DNA from: Pseudomonas sp. NFACC02
Lineage (GTDB): Bacteria > Pseudomonadota > Gammaproteobacteria > Pseudomonadales > Pseudomonadaceae
Assembly: GCF_900110765.1 (NCBI RefSeq)
Contig: NZ_FOEO01000034.1
Span: 1 to 58,716, forward strand
Direction: 5' to 3'
DNA length: 58,716 bases
Positions 19,183 through 27,585 of the stretch are shown here, piece by piece. The position numbers and the translations under genes were made by a program. Position 1 is the first letter of the stretch, and each line of letters begins with the position of its first letter. The notes under the pieces are model-generated. The model searched no databases and had not been told where the DNA came from. It saw only the letters and a program-made list of their open reading frames with translations.

Positions 19183-19270
19183 TGTAGAGAGTGAGCTTGC
19201 TCGCGAGCCCACTTTGAAGCCACCGCCTCTGAGTCTGGATAGACGTATCGCGAGCAAGCTCACTCCTACA
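19183..19270. repeat. Palindromic repeat between mmsA and mmsB
   Basis: TGTAGAGAGTGAGCTTGCTC pairs with GAGCAAGCTCACTCCTACA across a loop of about 50 nt, with TCGCGAG/ATCGCGAG inside. It sits between two genes expected to be co-transcribed, so it may affect their relative mRNA stability. Confidence 0.85.
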
Positions 19271-19324
19271 AAGGTCCGTCGTTGTCCTTTGCTGGCGCAG
19301 CCGAATCTAAAAAGGAAAAACACC

Positions 19325-20212
19325 ATGAAAATCGCATTCATCGGTCTGGGCAATATGGGCGCGCCCATGGCGCGGAATCTGATCCGGGCCGGTCATCAGT
19401 TGCAGTTGTTCGACCTCAACACACAGGTGCTCGCCGAGCTGGCCGAGATGGGCAGCCGGATCAGCGAATCGCCCAAACACGCCGCGCAAGGCGCGGAACT
19501 GGTGATCACCATGTTGCCCGCCGCCGCCCACGTGCGTGCTGTTTACCTGAATGAAGACGGCGTGCTGGCGGGTATTGCCCCCGGCGTGCCGGCAGTGGAT
19601 TGCAGCACCATCGACCCGCAAACCATTCGCGACGTGGCCGCTGCGGCGGCTCAAAAAGGTGTGGTGGTCGGCGATGCACCGGTATCTGGCGGAACAGGGG
19701 GTGCGCAGGCGGGCACGTTGACGTTCATGGTCGGCGCAAGCCTTGAGCACTTCACGGTGCTCAGGCCGATCCTCGCGCAGATGGGCCGCAACATCGTCCA
19801 TTGCGGTGATGTCGGGACCGGTCAGATCGCCAAGATCTGCAACAACATGCTGTTGGGCATTTCCATGATCGGTGTCGCCGAAGCCATGGCGCTGGGCGAC
19901 CGCCTGGGGATCGACACGGCGGTTCTGGCCAACATCATCAACAGCTCGACCGGGCGTTGCTGGAGTTCGGAAATGTACAACCCGTGGCCGGGCATCGTCG
20001 AAACCGCCCCGGCGTCGCGCGGTTATACCGGAGGGTTCGGCGCGGAGCTGATGCTCAAGGACCTGGGCCTGGCGACCGAGGCCGCCAGGGTGGCGCATCA
20101 GCCGGTGATCATGGGCGCCGTCGCGCAACAGCTGTATCAGGCAATGAGTCTGCGCGGTGACGGCGGCAAGGATTTTTCGGCAGTGGTTGAGGGGTATCGG
20201 AAGAAGGAATAG
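19325..20212 (+). CDS. mmsB: 3-hydroxyisobutyrate dehydrogenase-type enzyme
   Basis: 295 residues, the size of MmsB (298). The N-terminus KIAFIGLGNMGAPMARNL is the NAD-binding Rossmann motif GxGxxG. The substrate loop DAPVSGGTGGAQAGTL and the catalytic Lys in GQIAKICNNMLLG follow the beta-hydroxyacid dehydrogenase pattern. The ATG at 19325 follows AAGGAAAAACACC. The enzyme oxidises 3-hydroxyisobutyrate to methylmalonate semialdehyde, the substrate of the preceding mmsA product. Tartronate semialdehyde reductase is the main alternative, but the mmsA neighbour favours the given name. Confidence 0.87.
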   Translation: MKIAFIGLGNMGAPMARNLIRAGHQLQLFDLNTQVLAELAEMGSRISESPKHAAQGAELVITMLPAAAHVRAVYLNEDGVLAGIAPGVPAVDCSTIDPQTIRDVAAAAAQKGVVVGDAPVSGGTGGAQAGTLTFMVGASLEHFTVLRPILAQMGRNIVHCGDVGTGQIAKICNNMLLGISMIGVAEAMALGDRLGIDTAVLANIINSSTGRCWSSEMYNPWPGIVETAPASRGYTGGFGAELMLKDLGLATEAARVAHQPVIMGAVAQQLYQAMSLRGDGGKDFSAVVEGYRKKE

Positions 20213-20224
20213 GCGCGCCCCAAA

Positions 20225-20314
20225 TGTAGGAGCGCGCTTGCCCGCGATTGCGGTGTGTCAGTTGACATTTAGGCGGCTGGGCAAACGCAATCGCGGGCAA
20301 GCGCGCTCCTACAA
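20225..20314. repeat. REP pair (TGTAGGAGCGCGC type)
   Basis: TGTAGGAGCGCGCTTGCCCG and CGGGCAAGCGCGCTCCTACA are inverted copies around about 50 nt. The element fills the space between the convergent mmsB and argininosuccinate lyase genes, where it may act in both transcript ends. Confidence 0.9.
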
Positions 20315-20333
20315 AGGTCACATTGAATTGCGC

Positions 20334-21764
20334 TCATTCACCCCGAGGGCCGCTGTAGTCCTTGGCCCACGTCTCTTGCGCCGCCATCTGCAGCTTGAAC
20401 CGCTCGATTTGCTCGGCCACGCGAGCAGGCGAGGTCCCGCCCCAACCACTTCGGGCGGCCAGTGCGGCGTCCAGCGTCAGGCTTTCCAACACCTCGGCCG
20501 TCAGGCGTGTGTCGGTCTGCGCCAGCATGGCCGGCGTCAGTTGTTCCAGCCCGATGTCCTGCGCTTCACAGAGTTGCACCAGTTGCCCGGTGATCTCATG
20601 AGCCTCCTTGAACGGCACGCCGCGCACGGCCAGCCAGTCGGCGATTTCGGTGGCGAGGGTGAAGCCCAGCGGCGCCTGACGCAGCAGTTCTTCGGTGCGT
20701 ACGGTCATGGTTCGGACCATGCCGGCAAAGGCGGGCAGCACCAGATTCAGCGTGTCCATCGCATCGAAAACAGCGTGCTTGTCTTCGCTCAGGTCGCGGT
20801 TATACGACAGCGGTTGAGCCTTGAGCACCGACAGAATGGCCGTCAGAGAACCGATCAAGCGACCGGATTTGCCCCGCGCCAGCTCGGCGATGTCCGGGTT
20901 CTTCTTCTGCGGCATGATCGAGCTGCCGGTGGCGTAGGCATCGTCGAGTTCGACCCAGCGAAACTGGCGCGAGGTCCACAGGCAGAATTCTTCGGCCATG
21001 CGCGAGATGTTGATGCCCAACATGCTGGCGCAGAACAGGAATTCGGCCACGTGATCGCGGCTGGCCACGGCGTCGATGGAGTTTTCGCATGGACCGGCGT
21101 AACCCAGCTCAGCGGCCGAGCGTTGCAGGTCGCGTGCGATGGCGGAGCCGGCCATGGCTGCCGCGCCCAGGGGGGACAGGTTGAAACGGTTGTCCCAATC
21201 CTGGAGACGCTGGATGTCGCGATGAATCGCCTGCGCGTGCGCCATCAGGTGATGGGCGAAGACGATCGGCTGGGCCTGTTGCAGGTGCGTGAAGCCTGGC
21301 GCGACGGTGTCGATGTGCTGCTCGGCCTGGCCCACCAGGGCGTTCTGCAGATCGAGAATCGACAGCGTCAGCATGCGGATTTGATCGCGCAGAAACAGGC
21401 GCATGTCGTTGGCGGTCTGGTCGTTGCGTGAGCGCCCAGCGCGCAGTTTGCCGCCCAACGCGCCCAGACGTTCGGTCAGCAGGCGCTCGATAAAGGTGTG
21501 AACGTCTTCGTCCGCCGGAATGGGTTGAACCTTGCCAGCGGCAAAATCTTCGTCGATCGATTGCAGCGCTGCGATGATGCGTTGAGTCTCGTCGGCATCC
21601 AGCAGGCCGGCCCGCTCAAGTTCATGGGCGTGCGCTTTGCATCCCGCCACGTCATACGGCGTCATGCGGAAATAGAGGGCGGGCGAGCGTGACAAGTTGG
21701 CCATCGCCGGCGCAGGACCGGATTTGAAACGCGCCCCCCACAGACGCTCAGTTGCATCAGACAT
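20334..21764 (-). CDS. argH: Argininosuccinate lyase (probable second copy)
   Basis: 476 residues, slightly above ArgH's usual 460-470. The fumarase/aspartase superfamily signature GSSIMPQKKNPD is intact, as are AGRSRNDQTANDMRLFLRD and the catalytic THLQQAQP region. The enzyme splits argininosuccinate into arginine and fumarate. The ATG at 21764 has GAGGGGAAG upstream; the longer frame adds 53 unlikely residues. In Pseudomonas the housekeeping argH usually lies near hemC and algR, so this copy, beside a LysR gene and the unusual cluster at 23193-29640, is probably a paralogue. It may serve that pathway or may simply be a neighbour. Confidence 0.88.
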   Translation of the reverse strand: MSDATERLWGARFKSGPAPAMANLSRSPALYFRMTPYDVAGCKAHAHELERAGLLDADETQRIIAALQSIDEDFAAGKVQPIPADEDVHTFIERLLTERLGALGGKLRAGRSRNDQTANDMRLFLRDQIRMLTLSILDLQNALVGQAEQHIDTVAPGFTHLQQAQPIVFAHHLMAHAQAIHRDIQRLQDWDNRFNLSPLGAAAMAGSAIARDLQRSAAELGYAGPCENSIDAVASRDHVAEFLFCASMLGINISRMAEEFCLWTSRQFRWVELDDAYATGSSIMPQKKNPDIAELARGKSGRLIGSLTAILSVLKAQPLSYNRDLSEDKHAVFDAMDTLNLVLPAFAGMVRTMTVRTEELLRQAPLGFTLATEIADWLAVRGVPFKEAHEITGQLVQLCEAQDIGLEQLTPAMLAQTDTRLTAEVLESLTLDAALAARSGWGGTSPARVAEQIERFKLQMAAQETWAKDYSGPRGE

Positions 21765-21987
21765 GTGCACTTCCCCTCGAATACGTGGATTGCTGGCGAG
21801 CCAGGCGTCGACGACGTCAAGGGATCCTAGGAAAAACCGACCGCAGGGGAAATGTTTCAAATGGCAAGTGGACTTGGCAGAAATGGAAACCTGCGTGATG
21901 TCGCGGCTCTGACGATGCTTCACCCGCCAGCAACGCTCCGTATTTTCGGCGCAGGGAGGCGGGTGGAGTGTCGTCTCAGTCCGCGGA

Positions 21988-22911
21988 TCAGAACAGGCTC
22001 TGTCGCATCATCGGTTCGCTGTGCTGCCGGCGCGAAATAAGCTGCTCGCAGCTGGCGTTGATGCACGCTTTGATCGTTGCGGACACCTGAGACAGGGTGT
22101 GTTTCGGGATTCGCTCGTAGTTCGCCACGGTGCTCATTTCAATGCGCGGCAGTTCCGGCAGCAGCGTGCTCTCGATCACCGGTGTTTTTTTGGGAATCAA
22201 CGAGCGTTCGCTGACGCCGATGCCCACGCCGGCATTGATCGCATTGAACACGGAAAAATTGGAGTCCGAGGTAAAGCTCACGCGCGCCTCGATGCCCGCC
22301 ATCCTCAACGCGTTGACCGAGATCTCGCGACAAATGCAGCCGTCCGGGAAGTGCACCAGCGGCAGGGGCTGGCCCGGCTGCATCAACGCCTGCTCGCCGA
22401 TCCAGCTCAATGCCTCGTAGCGAATGTGTTCGGAGTTGGCTACCAGTTGGCCTTCCGGCGTGGCGATGATTGCCATGTCGAGGTTGCCGTGCTCGATGTC
22501 GGTCATCAGCAGCAGCGACGTCTTGCAGGTCACGTTGAGGTGAATGGTCGGTTCCATCGTGTTCAGCGCGCGAATGATGTCGTGCAGGAAGAACAGTGAG
22601 TAATCGTCGGGCAGGCCCAGACGCAGTTCGTAGGCGTTGACCTTGTCCTTGAGCCTGAACAGGTTGTCGTTCATGGTCAGGATCTTTTCGGCGGTCATCA
22701 GCACCTCTTCGCCAATCGGCGTCAGCCTGAAACCGTGATCGCCGCGCACGAAAAGCTGCAGATCGAGCAGCTCTTCCAGCTTTTTGATTTGCATGCTGAT
22801 GGCCGGTGGCGTCTTGCACAGGGCGGCGGATGACCGAGTGATGCTACGGGTTTCGCTCACCGATTTGAACGTGCGCCAGAGGTTGGTATCAACATCGAAA
22901 ATTCGAGACAT
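21988..22911 (-). CDS. LysR-family transcriptional regulator, candidate cluster regulator
   Basis: 307 residues. The helix-turn-helix region is FKSVSETRSITRSSAALCKT followed by PPAISMQIKKLEELLDLQLF, then a periplasmic-binding-like effector domain. The ATG follows AGGAAAAACAGC. It lies on the same strand downstream of the HDO/cupin cluster (281-nt gap) and upstream of argH (223-nt gap). It is the nearest regulator to the cluster, so it is the best candidate for controlling it. The dyad at 29719-29735 is a possible target. Neither link is proven. Confidence 0.88.
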   Translation of the reverse strand: MSRIFDVDTNLWRTFKSVSETRSITRSSAALCKTPPAISMQIKKLEELLDLQLFVRGDHGFRLTPIGEEVLMTAEKILTMNDNLFRLKDKVNAYELRLGLPDDYSLFFLHDIIRALNTMEPTIHLNVTCKTSLLLMTDIEHGNLDMAIIATPEGQLVANSEHIRYEALSWIGEQALMQPGQPLPLVHFPDGCICREISVNALRMAGIEARVSFTSDSNFSVFNAINAGVGIGVSERSLIPKKTPVIESTLLPELPRIEMSTVANYERIPKHTLSQVSATIKACINASCEQLISRRQHSEPMMRQSLF

Positions 22912-23141
22912 GCTGTTTTTCCTGTAATGGCTGATTCCGGGCGGTTGAAATCAGTCCATTACCCGCGTTTTCTTGTGGTGGTCTGGATGATCGCAGCGGT
23001 CTGCGCCGTGCGTTTGGCCGTGTGTATGAACGCGCTCATGGTGAGCCGTTTAGCCAGCGGTGTGCAAGTGCTACCAAGGTGGGGCAGCATGGCATTCGTC
23101 GCGTGGACGCCTTCAGGCGCAGCGCGCCGGTATGCACCAGA

Positions 23142-23160
23142 GGGCCGGCTAAACCGGCCC
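23142..23160 (-). terminator. GC-rich hairpin after the cupin gene
   Basis: GGGCCGG - CTAAA - CCGGCCC is a perfect 7-bp stem 32 nt beyond the cupin stop. No T-run follows on the minus strand, so it is a weak terminator or an mRNA 3' stem at the end of the cluster. Confidence 0.45.
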
Positions 23161-23192
23161 GCTCGGCGCAGATGAACTGCAGTGAAACCGGG

Positions 23193-23639
23193 TCAGCCTT
23201 GCTCGCGCAAGGCGATGCCCAATGTCTGCAGCAGGGGCGTGTTCTCACACGCAATGTACGTCGCTTCCGCCGTTTCGCTGGTGTTGACGTGTTTGTGCCA
23301 TTGCCAGACCGGAATGTAGATCGCATCACCCGCCGTCCAGGCGACGTGGGTTTCGCCGATCAGCGAAAACCCGGATCCCGTGGTGATGTACATCAGCGTC
23401 TCGTAGTTGTGCCGCTGCAAGTCGGAACCCTGCAAGGGGCGCAAGATGCCCACGCTCATGTTCATCGTCCTCGCCGGCAAGCTGACGGGGTGCACTTCGG
23501 GCTTGCGCGAGTTGACCCGTGAGGCGGACAGCTTGAGCCGTCCTGATTCGCGGACCGACTCGTGCAACAGACGTTCATGCCGGTCCAGTGATTCGAGACT
23601 GGACGGGATGAGGGGCGACAGAAATCTGTGCTGGGTCAT
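23193..23639 (-). CDS. Small cupin-domain protein, paired with the diiron oxidase
   Basis: 148 residues, one cupin barrel. Candidate metal ligands are His77 and Glu80 in LQRHNYETLMYITTGSG, and His115 and His117 in IPVWQWHKHVN. The second motif resembles gentisate dioxygenase-type cupins. It starts 9 nt after the HDO stop and is the last gene of the run, so the two are almost certainly made together. In SznF (streptozotocin biosynthesis) a haem-oxygenase-like diiron domain and an iron-binding cupin are parts of one chain; here they are separate, adjacent genes. Whether the cupin is a catalyst or a sensor or storage domain is not decided by sequence. Confidence 0.8.
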   Translation of the reverse strand: MTQHRFLSPLIPSSLESLDRHERLLHESVRESGRLKLSASRVNSRKPEVHPVSLPARTMNMSVGILRPLQGSDLQRHNYETLMYITTGSGFSLIGETHVAWTAGDAIYIPVWQWHKHVNTSETAEATYIACENTPLLQTLGIALREQG

Positions 23640-23648
23640 GATCGTTTC

Positions 23649-24359
23649 TCACATGTCGTCGAGGAATTCGAGGCGGGCCTGAATCACCAGGAACGCGGCG
23701 TGCCTGACCACTTCGAACAACGTCGGCTTTTCGATGATCAAGCGCGAAAGAATGGCCAGCATGGTGTCGGCATGGCCGTCGTCGCATTCGATGTGCAGGG
23801 TGAAGAACTTCAAGTCTTCGAGGGCAACACCCTGTTCGACCAGGCCGGTGACGATGTCGCTGTACAGCGTCGGCACGATGGCCTCCGCGCCCAGGCACAA
23901 CGCGGACAACCCGTAGATGCCCTCGGGCTGCTTGCAGAAATTCATCATCGTGTTGATCAGGCGCTGCGTCGAAGGCCGCGTCGGACAGGTGTCCAGTTGC
24001 AGATCGAAGTTGAGCAGCATGTCGCGGTAAATCTGTGAATGAGGCGGTTCGCTGACGTCGCCAAATCCCAGTTCCTCGAACAGGTTGTCGAACAGATCCA
24101 GAATGTCCTCGTTGGATTCCAGATTGGCCATCAACTGACAGATGTAGCGCGTGAAGTGCCGGCTGTATTTGCCCTGCTGCACCATGAAGGCTTTCAGCCG
24201 GTCGAGGGACGCCAGCCCGTTGCGGCATTCGATCAGAAACGGATGCCGGGAGATCTGGTCGATCATTTCCTCTTTTAGTTGCGCAAGGTCCTGAAGAATG
24301 AAGTCGTTGTCGTTCTGATAGGCGTACTGCTGGTCGAAACGTTGGGTCATGGGGTTCAT
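23649..24359 (-). CDS. Haem-oxygenase-like diiron oxidase (HDO, iron-containing redox enzyme)
   Basis: About 236 residues, all helical in appearance. HDO metal-ligand pattern: Glu residues at about 95-96 (LFEELGFGD), His107 (EPPHSQIYRD), Glu159 (CLGAEAIVP), and the C-terminal motif His189-x3-Asp193-x2-His196 in LHIECDDGHAD. The HxxxDxxH spacing equals that of SznF. Known HDOs perform N-oxygenation (SznF), oxidative decarboxylation (UndA) or C-C cleavage of a lysine derivative (BesC) using O2. The ATG at 24359 overlaps the aminotransferase stop (TGATG), so translation is coupled. The substrate is probably an amino acid or acylated diamine made by the neighbouring enzymes; that is inference. 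Confidence 0.85.
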   Translation of the reverse strand: MNPMTQRFDQQYAYQNDNDFILQDLAQLKEEMIDQISRHPFLIECRNGLASLDRLKAFMVQQGKYSRHFTRYICQLMANLESNEDILDLFDNLFEELGFGDVSEPPHSQIYRDMLLNFDLQLDTCPTRPSTQRLINTMMNFCKQPEGIYGLSALCLGAEAIVPTLYSDIVTGLVEQGVALEDLKFFTLHIECDDGHADTMLAILSRLIIEKPTLFEVVRHAAFLVIQARLEFLDDM

Positions 24360-25654
24360 CAAGCGATCCCTCGCAGGGCGGTGACAGGTGGGGTATGGAT
24401 GCAGAGGACCCTCAGGAAGGCGTGCTGCAGCTTCTCCAGGCCAAGGGTCAGGGTATGGGTTTCGATGGTCAGGGGCGGCATCAGCTTTAGCACTTCGTTT
24501 TGCGGACCGCAGGTTTCCAACAGCAGGCCTTGTTCGAGACAGGCGTTGACGAGTCGGCTGGCGACGTCGGGATCAAGGAATTTCAGGCCCATGAACAGGC
24601 CGCGTCCCACCACCTGTGCAGTGCCGGAAGGGGTCAGTGCAACCAACGATTCCAGCGCCGAGCGGATCAGCCGCGAGTGCGCGCCAACGGTGTCTTCCAG
24701 TTGCGTGTCCTGCCAGTAATCCAGTGCCGCGCAGGCGGTGACGAACGCCGGGTTGCTGCCACGAAAGGTGCCGTTGTGTTCACCGGGCGCCCAGCAATCG
24801 TGCTCGGGTTTGATCAGCACCAGCGACATGGGCAGGCCATAACCGCTGATGGATTTCGACAGGCAGACGATGTCCGGCGAAATGCCCGCTGGCTCGAAGC
24901 TGAAAAAGCTGCCGGTGCGTCCGCAGCCTGCCTGGATATCGTCGACGATCAACAGCGCGCCGAGGTCTTTGCACAGTTGCTCGATTCGTTTCAGCCACTG
25001 CGTCGAGGCGCAGTTCAACCCGCCTTCGCCCTGAACGGTTTCGAGGATGATCGCCGCCGGTTTTTCATAGCCGCTGCCCGCCGTGCTGTAGAGCGTGGCG
25101 ATGATCTCGGCGCTGTCGATGTCCGGGCCGAAGAAGCCGTCGTACGGCAAGCGCACGATATTGGACAATTCCACGCCGCCGGCACTGCGTTTGTCGGCGT
25201 TGGCGGTCGCGGCCAGTGCGCCCAGCGAGACGCCGTGAAAGGCGTGGGTAAAGGCTGCGACAGTGGCGCGGCCAGTGACTTTGCGAGCCAGTTTTAACGC
25301 GGCTTCGACGGCGTTGGTGCCGGTCGGACCGGTGAACTGCAGCTTGTAGTAAAGGCCTCTGGGCTTGAGGATCACTTCGTCAAAGCGCTCGATGAAACGC
25401 GACTTGGCGTCGCTGTGAAAGTCCAGGGTGTTGGTCACACCGTCCTGCTGGATGTAGTCCAGCAGCGGTTGTTTGAGGTGCGGGTTGTTATGCCCATAGT
25501 TCAGCGAACCGGCGCCGGCAAAGAAGTCGATATAGGGCAGGCCGTGGACGTCTGTGAGGGTTGCGCCCGTGCCGGTCGCGAATACCACGTCGCAGTCCCG
25601 GCAATAGGTGCGGACGTTGGATTCAAGCCGGTAGATGGAAGTCGAGTTGTTCAT
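24359..25654 (-). CDS. Class III PLP aminotransferase, EctB/diaminobutyrate type
   Basis: 431 residues. The fold-I class III features are all present: FTGPTGTNAVEAALKLARKVTGR, the Asp in LLIVDDIQAGCGRTG, and the Schiff-base Lys near 267 in CLSKSISGYGLP. The N-terminus YIDFFAGAGSLNYGHNNP and the GTNAVEAA motif are those of L-2,4-diaminobutyrate:2-oxoglutarate transaminases (EctB, DABA synthases of siderophore clusters), which aminate aspartate 4-semialdehyde. The ATG at 25654 follows AGGAGG. It starts 22 nt after the acyltransferase stop and its own stop overlaps the HDO start. No ectA or ectC-type gene is present, so this is not an ectoine operon. Confidence 0.9.
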   Translation of the reverse strand: MNNSTSIYRLESNVRTYCRDCDVVFATGTGATLTDVHGLPYIDFFAGAGSLNYGHNNPHLKQPLLDYIQQDGVTNTLDFHSDAKSRFIERFDEVILKPRGLYYKLQFTGPTGTNAVEAALKLARKVTGRATVAAFTHAFHGVSLGALAATANADKRSAGGVELSNIVRLPYDGFFGPDIDSAEIIATLYSTAGSGYEKPAAIILETVQGEGGLNCASTQWLKRIEQLCKDLGALLIVDDIQAGCGRTGSFFSFEPAGISPDIVCLSKSISGYGLPMSLVLIKPEHDCWAPGEHNGTFRGSNPAFVTACAALDYWQDTQLEDTVGAHSRLIRSALESLVALTPSGTAQVVGRGLFMGLKFLDPDVASRLVNACLEQGLLLETCGPQNEVLKLMPPLTIETHTLTLGLEKLQHAFLRVLCIHTPPVTALRGIA

Positions 25655-25676
25655 AGGTTCCCTCCTGTGCGGCGTC

Positions 25677-26342
25677 TCAGCCTGCATTGCGCATCATGAT
25701 GTAGTTGCCCAGCCCGTTTTCCTGGCCGTAAAAGATCGACAGCATGTCTTTGATGTCCAGGTGCAGAACCGTGCATTCCGAGGCTTCCTTGAGCTCGTCG
25801 CGGAAGCGGATATTCAGGTCCTTGAAGCCCATCTGCACCAGCGCCTTGATGGGCGTCGTCCGGGTGTCGAGGAAGCAGTTGGCGAGCACGTTGTAGTTCT
25901 TCTCCTTGAGGCAGTGATGCAGCGCGGCTTTTACCAGTGCTGCAAAAACGCCGTGGGGATAGGCCGTGAACTTCTGATCGCGGTAGCGCGCAGGGACCAT
26001 CAACCTTGCGCACTCGACCAGAGAGCCCTGAGCCGCTTCGCGCAGTGGCGTGATGTCGATGAAGTTCTCCACCGGCAGCCCCTGCGCACTGTCGATCACC
26101 ATGCGCATGACGCCGACCGGTTCGCCTTCGCTGCCGGTGGCCAGCAGGTACACGGACGAGGCGTGAAAGCGATCGTTGCGTGGGTCGGTGTTGGTTTCAT
26201 CCAGCCAGCCCAGTTCTTCCTTGTAGACTTCTTCCCAGATCGTCTGGACCTTGGCCAGGTCCGGTTCGGTGCTGGCGATATAGACCTGATTGGTGCGCCG
26301 GGTCGGCACCGGGAAATCAAGTGGCAGAGTTGATGTGGTCAT
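25677..26342 (-). CDS. LuxI/FeeM-like (GNAT-fold) N-acyltransferase
   Basis: 221 residues. The order of motifs resembles autoinducer synthases and N-acyl amino acid synthases: WEEVYKEELGW, then DPRNDRFHASSVYLLATG, GVMRMVIDSAQGLPVENF and GSLVECARLMVPARYRD. These enzymes join an acyl group from acyl-ACP or acyl-CoA to an amine. Next to a diaminobutyrate-type aminotransferase, an N-acylated diamino acid is a plausible product. The ATG lies inside the 3' end of the MFS gene (26-nt overlap), showing tight coupling. PEP-CTERM/exosortase-associated acyltransferases look similar and are an alternative, but no exosortase gene is nearby. Confidence 0.72.
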   Translation of the reverse strand: MTTSTLPLDFPVPTRRTNQVYIASTEPDLAKVQTIWEEVYKEELGWLDETNTDPRNDRFHASSVYLLATGSEGEPVGVMRMVIDSAQGLPVENFIDITPLREAAQGSLVECARLMVPARYRDQKFTAYPHGVFAALVKAALHHCLKEKNYNVLANCFLDTRTTPIKALVQMGFKDLNIRFRDELKEASECTVLHLDIKDMLSIFYGQENGLGNYIMMRNAG

Positions 26343-27540
26343 AGTGCGAACCCCAGAGTTTGTAGGTGTACGAGATGACGGCGATGGCCAGGAACATGAC
26401 CGCCGCGGTGAAGACGCCCACCGAAGTGGCTTCCCAGTATTCGAGCAGCGTGCCCAGCAAGAACGACCCGACCGGGTTGCCGCCCATGAAGAACAGCATC
26501 AGCAACGCCAGCACTTGCGCCTTGTTGCGCGCGGGGGCGTTTTCCTGAATCAGGGTCTGGCCCATGCTCAGCGCGATGCCGCCCAAAAAACCCCAGCCAG
26601 TCAGCAGCGCGAGCAGCAGCCAGCGGTTGAGCACATACGGCATGACGGCCAGGACAAGTGAGGCCAGAAGGCAGCTCACGATCAGCGTGCGTTGTTTGTT
26701 CTGCACGCCTCCCGAGAGCACCAGCGTGGCGATGGACGCGATCAGCCCGACCATGAACACGATGTTCGCGGTCGCCAGTAAAGAGGCGTCGTAGCCCGGC
26801 AGTTGAGACAGGTGCAGCGGCATGACGACGAAGTACGAGCCCAGGAAAAACACCCCGATCAGCCCGTTGAGCAGCAGCACGGGAAAGATCACCGGGTGAT
26901 TCACCGAGAAGCGAAAGGCCTCGCGGGTTTCGGTCAGCAGATCCGACTGCGGCTTGGCCGATGTGGTCGTGGAGATCCGTGCCACTGACGCGCAGGCGGT
27001 CAGAAACAGCACTGCGAGCAGCAGGAACATCACGCTGACGCCGAGCCACGACACCAGGCCGCCAAGGGCATACCCCACCACCTGGATACCGAACTCGATG
27101 CCAATATTGATCGTGACGATTCTTTGCAACTGCCGTTGGCCGAGGACGTTGAGCCATGCTTCCCGGGCCGGTGCGCAGAAGGCGGAAAGCACGCCGAACA
27201 GCAGCGAGTACATCAACACCATCGGATAGCTCAGCGAGCCTTGAAAGGACCAGGCGGCGAACAGCAACGCGACCATCGCGGCGATCAGGTAGAGGCGCGT
27301 CAGCAGGCGACGCAACGGCCGACGGTCCGCCAGGTAGCCGCCGTAAATCACCAGCGCCAGCACCGGGAGCATCAGGCACATCTGCGCCACGCCGAATTGA
27401 AAGGGCGAGGCATGAAGGACGCTGATCAGCACCCAAGGCAGGAAAATGCTCTGAATGCCCACGCAGATGAACCACAACCCCGAGCCTGCCAGGAACAGAC
27501 AGATGTCGCGGGTTTCGTGAGGACGGGGTGTCGCGTTCAA
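26317..27540 (-). CDS. MFS transporter, probable exporter of the cluster product
   Basis: 407 residues with about twelve hydrophobic segments. The loop 2-3 motif is GGYLADRRPLRRLLTR. It lacks any obvious substrate signature. It starts with TTG (27540), with GAGG 8 nt upstream; no in-frame ATG with a better site exists before the first membrane segment. It lies between the ThiF-like gene (45-nt gap) and the acyltransferase (26-nt overlap), so it most likely exports the product of these enzymes or gives self-protection. Confidence 0.85.
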   Translation of the reverse strand: MNATPRPHETRDICLFLAGSGLWFICVGIQSIFLPWVLISVLHASPFQFGVAQMCLMLPVLALVIYGGYLADRRPLRRLLTRLYLIAAMVALLFAAWSFQGSLSYPMVLMYSLLFGVLSAFCAPAREAWLNVLGQRQLQRIVTINIGIEFGIQVVGYALGGLVSWLGVSVMFLLLAVLFLTACASVARISTTTSAKPQSDLLTETREAFRFSVNHPVIFPVLLLNGLIGVFFLGSYFVVMPLHLSQLPGYDASLLATANIVFMVGLIASIATLVLSGGVQNKQRTLIVSCLLASLVLAVMPYVLNRWLLLALLTGWGFLGGIALSMGQTLIQENAPARNKAQVLALLMLFFMGGNPVGSFLLGTLLEYWEATSVGVFTAAVMFLAIAVISYTYKLWGSHYDHINSAT

Positions 27541-27585
27541 GGCACATACCTCGGTGTGGCCCCCGCGTACGAGGGCCGTTGAGCT

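Noticed and set aside
24359..26342. Aminotransferase plus acetyltransferase-like gene as an ectoine operon.
   Set aside because: There is no ectC-like ectoine synthase (the cupin here is not in the EctC context and differs in motif), and the acyltransferase is not EctA-like.
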